Below are positions 1 to 7,372 of a stretch of 14,835 nucleotides of DNA, in pieces. Source of the DNA: Chloroflexota bacterium (GTDB lineage: Bacteria > Chloroflexota > Anaerolineae > Aggregatilineales > UBA3940); the NCBI GenBank assembly GCA_024643825.1, contig JAHEME010000017.1, positions 1 to 14,835 on the forward strand, in the 5' to 3' direction. The translations under genes and the position numbers were made by a program. The first letter of the stretch is position 1. The number at the start of each line of letters is the position of its first letter. Under the pieces are notes generated by a model. It did no database searches. It had not been told where the DNA came from and saw only the letters and a program-made list of their open reading frames with translations.

Positions 1-1
1 C

Positions 2-1498
2 ATGACTAATCTTGCAAATAATCCGGGTTGGTATACCGATGAAGGGACACATCTGGATATCGCCCGACATTTGCTTGAAGGGCACGTGCGTTATTTAGCT
101 GTGAACCAATCGACTCTTCTCTTCGCCAAGCTGCCCGCATTCGATCTTTTGCTGGCAGGTCTAATGCGAATCCTAGGAGTCAAGATCACAACGCTGCGGC
201 TGCTCACTGGCTGCCTTGGTGTTATGTCTACCGCATCTCTATATGGAATGACTCGATCCATTGTAGGGAAGTCCAGACCTGCACTGCCGCTGCTGGTAGG
301 GCTGATCGCTGCAATCATGCCGAGAGCCGTTCTCTACAGCCGCTTTGGATTCAGCTACAACCTGCTCGCCCCTATGATTCCGATGATTGTACTGGGGCTG
401 TTTCGCTACCTGGAGTCGCGAGATCGCAGATGGCTGGCTGTTTCGGCGCTGCTCATAGGGTTGGGTTCCCTCTCAGATTTGCTCATGCTGGTGTTTCTTG
501 TACCCATGATGCTGGTGGTTTCTTCTCGTAGTTGGCGCGATCTGCTGGGGAGTACAGCCTGCGCTCTGTTGCCCTTCTTTCTGTTGAACATCTTCATGCT
601 GGTGACAATCCCGCAGGCGTGGTTATTTGATCTACGATATACCTTGTTTCGCCTCAATGGGATGACGTGGATCGAACAGCTTGGTACATTAGCACAGAAT
701 ATCGCCTTGCTTGTCTTGCAGGATACTTGGATTGCCCTTGGACTGGTAGGATTGCTGATTTTGCGCCCGGTGCGGCTGCGAAACCTGAGTTTGCTGTTAT
801 TCCTCTTGCCACTGGTTATCATAGGCCGTACAGTCCCCCTGACTCAACTAAGCGCCTACTACTTGATTCCCCTTCTTCCCTTCTTAGCACTTGGCATAGG
901 AGCACTGCTCGATGTGGGCATCCCTACTGCCGCCGAGTCATTTCGTGCAGGCACAGATTCGATCATAAGCGCATGGCAAGTACCTCGACATGATCAGATC
1001 GCGTACATCGCTGGTTGGGTGATGGCTGTTCTACTGGTAAGTATCCCAATTGGTTTCACAATTGTATCTGAACTGGAAAGTAGCCAAACACTGGTTCTCA
1101 CAGAAATCGATCCCTTTCTGATCAACGGAATCGACGCACAACAGGTTGCGAACTATATCAACGCCAACGCCCGACCAGAGGATGTAGTGATTGCTTCTCC
1201 GGCTGTGGCATGGCTCCTTGACGTCCATGCCGCCGATTTTCAGATGGCAGCGGCGGCAGAAGGGGCTGCCACCCCTCATCTGCCAGGGAATATTCCCCCG
1301 AACCGCTTTGTGTTTGACCCACGCTTTGACACGGCCCACTATGTCGTTGTAGATAATTTGTGGCGCAATTGGGCCGGGGTAAACATCCCGCAGGTTTACG
1401 CAATGCTCCTCGATCTTCAATCGTGGGATCGTGTATTTTCCGCAGGGCCAATTGAGGTTTACGAGAATCCTTCGAGGCAGCCGACCTCACCTCCGTGA
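2..1498 (+). CDS. GT39-type membrane glycosyltransferase (dolichyl-phosphate-mannose mannosyltransferase-like), 5' partial
   Basis: Polytopic membrane glycosyltransferase, probably of the GT39/ArnT-like superfamily, which moves sugars from a lipid-phosphate carrier to an acceptor outside the cytoplasm. The visible product starts with the Asp-Glu motif of the first external loop (YTDEGTH, D13-E14), the usual catalytic acid position. About nine or ten hydrophobic segments follow between residues 40 and 355, including one before the RFGFSYN stretch at 114-120. A soluble C-terminal domain of about 140 residues comes last. The membrane helix that normally precedes the DE loop is missing. The frame is open to the window edge, so the ATG at base 2 is probably internal and the true start lies upstream. 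A stop at 1496-1498 leaves an 86-base gap to the next gene. The acceptor is unknown; neighbouring GT4 and LCP genes make an envelope glycan plausible (inference). Confidence 0.82.
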   Translation: MTNLANNPGWYTDEGTHLDIARHLLEGHVRYLAVNQSTLLFAKLPAFDLLLAGLMRILGVKITTLRLLTGCLGVMSTASLYGMTRSIVGKSRPALPLLVGLIAAIMPRAVLYSRFGFSYNLLAPMIPMIVLGLFRYLESRDRRWLAVSALLIGLGSLSDLLMLVFLVPMMLVVSSRSWRDLLGSTACALLPFFLLNIFMLVTIPQAWLFDLRYTLFRLNGMTWIEQLGTLAQNIALLVLQDTWIALGLVGLLILRPVRLRNLSLLLFLLPLVIIGRTVPLTQLSAYYLIPLLPFLALGIGALLDVGIPTAAESFRAGTDSIISAWQVPRHDQIAYIAGWVMAVLLVSIPIGFTIVSELESSQTLVLTEIDPFLINGIDAQQVANYINANARPEDVVIASPAVAWLLDVHAADFQMAAAAEGAATPHLPGNIPPNRFVFDPRFDTAHYVVVDNLWRNWAGVNIPQVYAMLLDLQSWDRVFSAGPIEVYENPSRQPTSPP

Positions 1499-1528
1499 TT
1501 GCCGCAATATCCCATTGTCAGGTACAAT
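1499..1528 (+). promoter_or_regulatory. Putative sigma-70 promoter for the PP2C-like gene
   Basis: TTGCCG (1499-1504, four of six matches to the -35 consensus) is followed by an 18-base spacer and TACAAT (1523-1528, five of six matches to the -10). It begins one base after the stop of the glycosyltransferase gene and would give a leader of roughly 50 bases before the ATG at 1585. Called by eye only. Confidence 0.45.
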
Positions 1529-1544
1529 GCCCCACATGATCCAT

Positions 1545-1564
1545 CAGGGGCAAGCCTCTGTTTT
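1545..1564 (+). terminator. Short hairpin with T4 tail, weak terminator or leader attenuator
   Basis: CAGGGG (1545-1550) pairs with CCTCTG (1555-1560) across the tetraloop CAAG, with one G-U wobble, and TTTT follows directly (1561-1564). It could end transcription of the upstream glycosyltransferase gene. Because it lies downstream of the putative promoter at 1499-1528, it would also sit in the leader of the next gene. The stem is short, so confidence is low. Confidence 0.3.
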
Positions 1565-1584
1565 CAGCCGCGAATACGAGAATT

Positions 1585-3741
1585 ATGTCAACCACCGAAC
1601 TTGAAGCACTGGTCGGACATCTGTTTGTCGTCAGTGGCCGATCCATAAGCGCGGCATCTCCGGGGGCCATTGCGATGCCCCCGCCACGCCGTCCTGCCCG
1701 TGGACGTGACTCAGATACTTTCTTTGGGTTGGTAGGACTCAACGCGGGTCAGCACGAATTGGCTTCCATGTATGAAGAGGCCGTTCACGGAGTTGCGGAA
1801 GCGTACTTCAAGACCGGGGGAAGCGTAACTTCTGCGCTGCGTGATGCCCTTGCCGATCTCAATGCAACCCTGAAACACGAGAACCAGAACCGCCCGTCTC
1901 CACTGGAGGTGGGATTAGCCTGTGCCATTCTGCGCGAGCAGGAGCTTTACATTGCTGTCGTCGGCCCGGCCCGCTGCTTCCTCGCACGGGAAGACTTCGT
2001 TGAACGTCTCCCAACGGATGAGGAACTTGAGGAAGGCGCGCCACCGCTTGGGATCGACAACGAACCCGATGTCCGATTCTATCGGCGCGAGGTTCGCCCT
2101 GGAGACTTCCTCATTCTGGCGGATTCCACGTTGAATCACCTGAAGAGTGCCGCTATTCGGCATGCTGTGGAAACAGGCCAGGTGGATGCGGCTGTCATTA
2201 ATCTGCGCAGCGTCACAGGGGACTTCGCCGCCGCCGAGGTGATCAAGTTTGTCACACCACTGGCAGAAGGGGAGGTCGATGCAGTGTCACCACCGCGACG
2301 CATGCCCCTTGTACCTCCTATGCAGGAACTGACCACAGCATCGCTCCCCCCCTCAGCAGTTGAGGCGACTGAGTCATTCGACGGAATCAACACCTCCGCA
2401 GTGCCCCTAGAAGCTGAAATCAGCCCAAGACCCCGCGCGCTTCCCTTCTTCCGCCAGATCGGGCGCAATGCCGCGATGGGCCTCGCTGGAGCCACAGGAC
2501 GAACACGAACATTTGTTGGCCGGATGATGCCTGATGAATCAGCAGACAATCCGCTTGCGCAGCGTTTTCATCTTTCTACCACAATGCAGGTGGGAGTCGC
2601 GGTTGCGGTCGCGGTGCTCGTCGCGCTGGTCACAACCGCAGTCTACCGAATTCAGGGGTCTACGTCTCAATATGCACAGTTAGTACGCGAAGCCCAGACA
2701 GAAATTGACGCCGCTAAAGCGGGCGGGAATGATCAAGCCACTGCCCGCCCGCACTGGGAAACCGCTGTGTTTCTTCTTGATGAAGCTGCCAAAATCCGCA
2801 ATCCAAGCGCGGAAATCTGGCGGGTTCGCGGAGAGGCCCTGGCTGCGCTCGACTCGTATGACCATGTAACAAGGGTCGATCCCGTCCTGCTGCGTGAATA
2901 CGATCCCGGAGCGTACCTGCGCGGCCCGATTGTCCAGGGAATCAATGTGTACACGATAGACACCACGGGAGACATTCTGTATCGTGAAGACCTGAACGAA
3001 GTGGGCACGGCACTCGTCAATCGTGATCCGCAAATTGTTACTCGTAAGGGCGAGATTATCGACAATCAGATTGTAGGGAGTCTGATTGACCTCGCATGGA
3101 TGAGGGAAGGCGCTATCCCTCAGCGGAACGTGCTGGCTGTCCTCTCGCGGGATACCTCTGGCAATGGGCTGTTGATCACCTATTCTCCGAGTTTTGATGC
3201 AGCAGCGATAGTGCTGCCCAGTTCGCAAGCATGGGTAAACCCAAGCGCCTTTGCGATTTACGACCGCGATCTTTATATTCTCGATAGCGGCGCTAACGAG
3301 ATTTGGCGCTATGCTGCTGGCGCAGCCTCTTACACGAACACACCGCAGCGCTATTTTACCGACGTTGTGCCCGATCTGAGTGACGCAATTGACATGGAGA
3401 TCGATACCAATGGCAATGTGTTCGTCTTACATGCCAGCGGGCATTTAACAAAATACTTCTTTGGAAGGCCGCAGGACTTTGCCTTCGAGGGCTTACCGCA
3501 GCCGATCTCGCACCCTACGGCTCTCTTCCTCAACCTAAGTCCCTTTGACCGCGCCTTTTTCATTGCGGATCCAGGGGGAAGCAGAATCTACGGCACGACG
3601 CTCACAGGCGACTTCTTGCAGAACTACAAAGACGCAGACAATACAATTTTCGAGGCTGTCTCCGGCGTATTCAATCTGGATCAACCGCCTCACATGTACC
3701 TTACTGCCGGCAACCGCCTGTATTATTTTCCGCGACCATAG
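1585..3741 (+). CDS. Membrane-anchored degenerate PP2C-like protein with extracytoplasmic propeller-like domain
   Basis: This 718-residue protein appears to have three parts. Residues 1-225 resemble a PP2C-type Ser/Thr phosphatase fold, with short hydrophobic strands and a GDFLILADSTL stretch (173-183) where active members have a GDxLLLxSDGL-like motif. A proline-rich cytoplasmic linker (about 225-290) leads to one membrane helix (about 334-353, V/A/L-rich). The rest should be outside the cytoplasm: a helical stretch (360-420) and then a beta-rich region (about 440-718) with repeated segments such as AIYDRDLYILDSGANEIWRY, typical of NHL/propeller proteins. The usual DGMGG metal-binding motif is replaced (FFGLVGLNAGQ, 46-56) and the late DN motif reads DF (213-214), so catalysis is doubtful. 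No strong ribosome binding site precedes the ATG. It may couple an external signal to an internal binding platform (inference). Domain assignment is moderate. Confidence 0.6.
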   Translation: MSTTELEALVGHLFVVSGRSISAASPGAIAMPPPRRPARGRDSDTFFGLVGLNAGQHELASMYEEAVHGVAEAYFKTGGSVTSALRDALADLNATLKHENQNRPSPLEVGLACAILREQELYIAVVGPARCFLAREDFVERLPTDEELEEGAPPLGIDNEPDVRFYRREVRPGDFLILADSTLNHLKSAAIRHAVETGQVDAAVINLRSVTGDFAAAEVIKFVTPLAEGEVDAVSPPRRMPLVPPMQELTTASLPPSAVEATESFDGINTSAVPLEAEISPRPRALPFFRQIGRNAAMGLAGATGRTRTFVGRMMPDESADNPLAQRFHLSTTMQVGVAVAVAVLVALVTTAVYRIQGSTSQYAQLVREAQTEIDAAKAGGNDQATARPHWETAVFLLDEAAKIRNPSAEIWRVRGEALAALDSYDHVTRVDPVLLREYDPGAYLRGPIVQGINVYTIDTTGDILYREDLNEVGTALVNRDPQIVTRKGEIIDNQIVGSLIDLAWMREGAIPQRNVLAVLSRDTSGNGLLITYSPSFDAAAIVLPSSQAWVNPSAFAIYDRDLYILDSGANEIWRYAAGAASYTNTPQRYFTDVVPDLSDAIDMEIDTNGNVFVLHASGHLTKYFFGRPQDFAFEGLPQPISHPTALFLNLSPFDRAFFIADPGGSRIYGTTLTGDFLQNYKDADNTIFEAVSGVFNLDQPPHMYLTAGNRLYYFPRP

Positions 3742-3746
3742 GCAGG

Positions 3747-3755
3747 TGCTATAAT
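3747..3755 (+). promoter_or_regulatory. Extended -10 promoter for the LCP gene
   Basis: TGCTATAAT is a perfect extended -10 element (TGnTATAAT). It starts six bases after the stop of the PP2C-like gene and about 90 bases before the LCP start. The -35 region is poor (TTTCCG at 3727-3732), as is common for extended -10 promoters. It suggests that the LCP gene can be transcribed independently of its upstream neighbour. Confidence 0.55.
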
Positions 3756-3847
3756 CGCGCTCCGCAGCCAGTTTGCGTACCTGTGAATATAGGTTTTTAT
3801 GCTACTTTGCCCGATTTTCCTTGCCACCTGATGTGTAGAGTCTTCTA

Positions 3848-5263
3848 ATGGGTCATCGAGATCCCCAACATGTTCGCCGACGCCAGCGTGTAGAATTACC
3901 TCACTGGGCCACCTATGCCCTTACAGGTGGTTTTGTGATCCTTGTTCTGGGCCTGGGGTATCTGACCTTCAATCAGGTCAAAGGGTTTGTCGCCAACGCG
4001 CCGTGGGGATCAGGGCAGATCGGCAGCCCGCAGGAAGGTGCTGGACAACCCGGCAGCGATCCACTCGACGTTGCGCCTCAAAATGTGGCTGATTGGTCTG
4101 GTGGGCGAGTAACCGTACTTCTCCTTGGCATTGACGAACGCCAACTGGAGCATGGGCCGTGGCGCACCGATACCATGATGCTTCTCACCATTGATCCGGC
4201 AACAAAATCGGCAGCTATGCTTTCCCTACCGCGCGATCTGTGGGTGGAGATCCCCGATTATGGCGGGCAGTATGATCGCATCAACACGGCGAACTTCCGA
4301 GGCGATGCCGATCAATATCCCGGTGGCGGCGGCCCCGCACTCGCCATGAAAACAGTGCAGTATAACTTTGGCGTTCCGGTAGATTACTTCGCTTCGGTGA
4401 ACTTTTACGCCTTTGTTCAGATTATTGATCGGTTGGGCTGCATCCCCATCACAGTGCCAGAAACAATTGATGACCCGGATTATCCGGCGGCAGAAGGCAG
4501 CGGCTACGACCCGTTCCATATTGATCAGGGTGAGTACTGCATGGGCGGGGAGACCCTGCTGAAATACGCCCGCACCCGTGCCACCTTTGGCAGTGACTTT
4601 GACCGTGCGGCCCGTCAGCAGCAGGTGCTTCTGGCGATCCGTGACCATATTTTGGACACGGGCGACCTCCCCAATCTGATTACCCAATCGCCCGATATTT
4701 ATAGCGATGTTCAGGCGGGTGTAAATACCAATCTCTCGTTAGAGCAAATCATCCAGATTGGGCGGCTCGCCTCTACGATCCCGCGCGAAAACATCTGCAC
4801 TGCCGTCATTAGCGGGGAATACATTGAGGAACTTGTAACCCTCGATGATGGAAGCCAGGTGATCATCTGGAATCGAGAGAAGGTACGCCAGCTTGTAGCG
4901 GATATGTTCAGCCGCACAGGGCAATGTGATACCACCCAGCCGGGAACGGGTGAGGATCTAGCAGCAGCCGCAAAAGCCGAGGGCGCGCTGGTCAGCATTG
5001 TCAATGGAACCCAGCAGGAAGGACTTGCTACCGAAACCGCAAACCTCCTGGGGGCCAGCGGAATTAACGTCGCCAGCGTGGGAAATGCGGATCGGTTCGA
5101 TTATCAAACCACCATCATTTATGACTACCGGGACAAACCGCAAACAGCACGTTACCTGGCGCAACTTCTCTCTCTGCCGGAAAGTACGATCATCAGCGCC
5201 GAGCCAACTACCAGCCTCTATGACATTCAGATCATCCTCGGTGCAGATTATCTGAACCAGTAA
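3848..5263 (+). CDS. LytR-CpsA-Psr (LCP) family protein with C-terminal LytR_C domain
   Basis: LCP proteins transfer undecaprenyl-phosphate-linked glycopolymers to the cell wall or another envelope acceptor. The 471-residue product has a short basic cytoplasmic tail, one membrane helix (about 21-41) and a Gly/Pro-rich spacer. The LCP domain follows (about 85-266) with the family's conserved charged motifs: RTDTMM (106-111), SLPRDLWV (126-133), DRINTAN (143-149), and YARTR (240-244) followed by DFDRAARQQQ (250-259). These Asp and Arg residues bind the pyrophosphate and Mg of the lipid substrate in characterised members. A LytR_C domain (about 380-468, starting VSIVNGTQQEGLA) closes the protein. 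Four cysteines (198, 231, 317, 360) lie in the external part. The start is set by the first ATG, with only a weak AGAG upstream. A strong hairpin follows the stop by 18 bases. The acceptor is unknown. Confidence 0.95.
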   Translation: MGHRDPQHVRRRQRVELPHWATYALTGGFVILVLGLGYLTFNQVKGFVANAPWGSGQIGSPQEGAGQPGSDPLDVAPQNVADWSGGRVTVLLLGIDERQLEHGPWRTDTMMLLTIDPATKSAAMLSLPRDLWVEIPDYGGQYDRINTANFRGDADQYPGGGGPALAMKTVQYNFGVPVDYFASVNFYAFVQIIDRLGCIPITVPETIDDPDYPAAEGSGYDPFHIDQGEYCMGGETLLKYARTRATFGSDFDRAARQQQVLLAIRDHILDTGDLPNLITQSPDIYSDVQAGVNTNLSLEQIIQIGRLASTIPRENICTAVISGEYIEELVTLDDGSQVIIWNREKVRQLVADMFSRTGQCDTTQPGTGEDLAAAAKAEGALVSIVNGTQQEGLATETANLLGASGINVASVGNADRFDYQTTIIYDYRDKPQTARYLAQLLSLPESTIISAEPTTSLYDIQIILGADYLNQ

Positions 5264-5281
5264 GTGAGCGGGGTTGTATCA

Positions 5282-5324
5282 AAACAAGAGGCTTGCCGTT
5301 CGGATCACGGCAAGCCTCTTGTTT
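5282..5324. terminator. Bidirectional intrinsic terminator, 17-bp perfect stem
   Basis: Bases 5282-5298 are exactly complementary to 5308-5324 (arm core AGAGGCTTGCCG), with a 9-base loop (5299-5307). On the plus strand the stem ends in TTGTTT; on the minus strand it ends in TTGTTTT. It lies 18 bases after the LCP stop (plus) and 23 bases beyond the stop of the second deoxynucleoside kinase gene (minus), so it serves both converging units. Confidence 0.88.
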
Positions 5325-5347
5325 CTAGTTTCGCCTTGGGCTGCGGA

Positions 5348-6028
5348 TCAGGCGGCTAAATGATTGGCGCGGGCAATATCCTCCGCTAGAAAAAACACGT
5401 CATCTTTGCCTTCCAGTTTCTCTTGAATCTTGGATACTATCAAGTCAAGATGCGTATTATGAGTCACAAAGTCCAGATCGTCTGCGGGCACGATCAGAAC
5501 CGGACTTAGCTTGAATCGACCGATCCAATCTTCATAGAGAAGGTTCAACCGATTGAGGTAATGAGGATCAATATCCTGCTCAAACTCACGACCGCGCCGC
5601 TGAATGCGATCCTGCAAGGTTGTTATTGAAGCCCGGAGATAAACCACCACATCCGGCGCAGGCAAGAAATCCGTCAATACATTGTAGAGTTCAAGGTAGC
5701 TATCCCAGTCCCTCTGGGTCATAGATCCCTGTTGATATAAATTGCGAGCAAAGATCTCAGCATCCTCATATACACTACGATCCTGGATGACAGAATCAGG
5801 CCATTCCATAAGCTGATGATGGTGACGTAGGCGACGTGTCAGGAAGAATATCTGGGAATGGAAGCTCCATGTCCGCATGTCGGAATAGAAGTCCGCTAGA
5901 TAGGGATTATCATCCACTGCTTCGTAAAAAGCCTTCCAGCCCATATGCTCTGAAATCATCTGCGTTAGCGTACTCTTCCCTACGCCAACATTCCCAGCCA
6001 CTGCCACGAACTTCTTGCCCACAGTCAT
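5348..6028 (-). CDS. Deoxynucleoside kinase (dAdo/dGuo/dCyd kinase family), single domain
   Basis: Deoxynucleoside kinases phosphorylate salvaged deoxynucleosides at the 5'-OH using ATP or another NTP. The 226-residue protein has a P-loop GNVGVGKS (12-19), the substrate-side segment EAVDDNPYLADFYSD (36-50), the family's catalytic DRS motif in QDRSVYEDAEIFA (82-94), and an arginine-rich lid region (RIQRRGREFE, 141-150). Length and motif order fit the dCK/dGK/Bacillus-Lactobacillus dAK/dGK family. Which base it prefers cannot be read from the sequence. Its ATG overlaps the stop of the upstream kinase gene (ATGA). An excellent AGGAGG Shine-Dalgarno (6033-6038) lies inside that gene's last codons, four bases before the start, which fixes the start and points to translational coupling. 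The paralogue next door suggests the two may act together, as with tandem Lactobacillus kinases. Confidence 0.95.
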   Translation of the reverse strand: MTVGKKFVAVAGNVGVGKSTLTQMISEHMGWKAFYEAVDDNPYLADFYSDMRTWSFHSQIFFLTRRLRHHHQLMEWPDSVIQDRSVYEDAEIFARNLYQQGSMTQRDWDSYLELYNVLTDFLPAPDVVVYLRASITTLQDRIQRRGREFEQDIDPHYLNRLNLLYEDWIGRFKLSPVLIVPADDLDFVTHNTHLDLIVSKIQEKLEGKDDVFFLAEDIARANHLAA

Positions 6029-7107
6029 TCTGCCTCCTCGATAGTGATCGGATTTTCTTGAACGAGTTGCCCATCTTCCCAGCGGCGCTGGGCATTAATC
6101 ATCATCTTTTCCAGATAGGCTTTTTCCAGATTGATTCCGGCATAGTTACTCAACTTTAAGAGGTAAGCCAAACAGTCAGCCAATTCATCCTGAATGGACG
6201 AACGAAGCTCTCTCAGCGCCTCATCGTGCGCTCTTTCTGCGCCCATCCCCGCATGTGTATGGCGGCTTTGTCGCATCCACACCAGCTTCAGCACACTGGC
6301 AAGCTCGCCAATCTCTTCGCTCAGGCCGATAAAATTGAGATAGGGATCGGGATCAAATCCTTTTTCTGCATCCAATGAGACATGGAACTGCTGAAAATCT
6401 GACAGGCTGTGCGGCCCATCCTCCAACTCATGCAGGATCGCCACGGGTGCGCGCTCTGGGACTGGTCCAACGCCGGGAAGCTGCACTTGATACGTACCGA
6501 CCCCCAGCGTGCTCTTGATACGTTCCAGCACCTGTGCGAGATCAGATGGGTTCTGCACGATGTTGAGATTGTTGGTATCGAGGATCAAAATCGGGCCGTC
6601 TTCATATCGAGAAACAAACTGTTCGTAGGCAATTCTCAGTTTCTCGATATAATTTCTATCCATGTTTCTTTCGTAGGGTCGATCTCGTGCAGCAATACGG
6701 GCCATGAGCACATCCAGGTCAGCACGCAAATAGACCAACAGATCCGGGCGTGGAATTTTCTCTCCCAGGGCTGCATAGACACGCTCGTACATCAGAAGCT
6801 CATCTCCCATCAGGGTGAGGTGAGCAAATAAGCTATCTTTGGCAAAGGTGTAATCCGAAACAATGGGACTTTGCTTCAGCACATGAGGGACAGTCGCACT
6901 TTGCTGACGGTAGCGGCTCAGGAGGAAGAACATCTGAGTCTGAAACGCATAGCGATCCTGATCGCTGTAAAAGTCCGAGAGGAAAGGGTTTTCATCAAAT
7001 TCTTCAAGCAGGACTTCACCGCCAAGTTCAGGAGCCAGAAACCGGGCAAGCGTAGTCTTACCCACCCCAATGACACCCTCAATGGCTATATAGGGTTGAC
7101 GAATCAT
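6025..7107 (-). CDS. Deoxynucleoside kinase fused to C-terminal MazG-like nucleotide pyrophosphohydrolase
   Basis: This 360-residue two-domain protein is the first gene of the minus-strand operon. Residues 1-203 form a deoxynucleoside kinase: P-loop GVIGVGKT (11-18), EEFDENPFLSDFYSD (35-49), and a lid around RIAARDRPYERNMD (137-150). The place of the DRS motif holds VSDYTFAKD (83-91), a variant different from the DRS of the downstream paralogue. After a linker (about 204-235), residues 236-345 look like an all-alpha MazG/dUTPase-superfamily domain: SDFQQFH near its start, the metal-binding EExxE (E264, E265, E268), then ExxD (E308, D311), and an EKMMINAQRRW stretch at 333-343. MazG domains hydrolyse NTP or dNTP to the monophosphate and pyrophosphate. 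Both domains keep their visible key residues, so the protein may both make and remove nucleotides (inference). The upstream Shine-Dalgarno is weak. Confidence 0.92.
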   Translation of the reverse strand: MIRQPYIAIEGVIGVGKTTLARFLAPELGGEVLLEEFDENPFLSDFYSDQDRYAFQTQMFFLLSRYRQQSATVPHVLKQSPIVSDYTFAKDSLFAHLTLMGDELLMYERVYAALGEKIPRPDLLVYLRADLDVLMARIAARDRPYERNMDRNYIEKLRIAYEQFVSRYEDGPILILDTNNLNIVQNPSDLAQVLERIKSTLGVGTYQVQLPGVGPVPERAPVAILHELEDGPHSLSDFQQFHVSLDAEKGFDPDPYLNFIGLSEEIGELASVLKLVWMRQSRHTHAGMGAERAHDEALRELRSSIQDELADCLAYLLKLSNYAGINLEKAYLEKMMINAQRRWEDGQLVQENPITIEEAE

Positions 7108-7372
7108 GTGCGTTATTCCGTTTGATTTCCCTTACGGGCTGCGCGGCATGCTGCAACAGATGATGAAATTTCACAGCACCCGTACGTCCGTGAAGTGATC
7201 CGGCTTGCGACCCAAAAGACGTACTTCGAGATCCATCCTAATGGATTGGTGGGCAGGATACCCGACCCCGCGAGTCTATGCAAACCACAACGTTAGAAGA
7301 AGGTATTGATCGGTCAGAATCGGATGAAAACCTGGATTATTTGATCTGACCATTAGCAGGGTTGGAAGCAAA
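7108..7372. other. Divergent intergenic region between the kinase operon and the STAND gene
   Basis: This is the longest gap in the window (265 bases) and must carry the promoters of both flanking units, but I see no convincing -35/-10 pair on either strand. It contains an inverted repeat (7312-7351) close to the STAND start. It also holds a plus-strand frame without stops from 7126 to its TAG at 7294-7296, which lacks an ATG. Neither is clearly functional. Confidence 0.5.
7312..7351 (+). promoter_or_regulatory. Inverted repeat upstream of the STAND gene, possible operator or leader hairpin
   Basis: GGTCAGA (7312-7318) is perfectly repeated in inverse orientation as TCTGACC (7345-7351). Allowing one bulged A the arms extend to 9 bp (to 7321 and from 7343), around a loop of 21 bases. 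The repeat ends 21 bases before the ATG at 7373. It could be a regulator binding site or an mRNA hairpin near the ribosome binding site; no T-run follows, so it is not a standard terminator. Confidence 0.35.

Noticed and set aside
2..4. ATG at base 2 as the true start of the GT39-like gene
   Set aside because: The family has a membrane helix before the DE loop and the frame is open to the window edge, so the gene is probably cut by the window.
2680..3228. Minus-strand open frame of 182 codons opposite the PP2C-like gene
   Set aside because: No motif, no upstream signals, fully inside a better supported gene.
3779..3800. ACCT...AGGT hairpin followed by TTTTT before the LCP gene
   Set aside because: The stem is only four base pairs and lies downstream of the extended -10 promoter; too weak to call a terminator.
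1549..5319. The 11-mer GGCAAGCCTCT occurs both in the hairpin at 1549-1559 and in the terminator at 5309-5319
   Set aside because: Some shared 11-mers are expected by chance in a window of this size, so this alone does not show a repeated terminator element.
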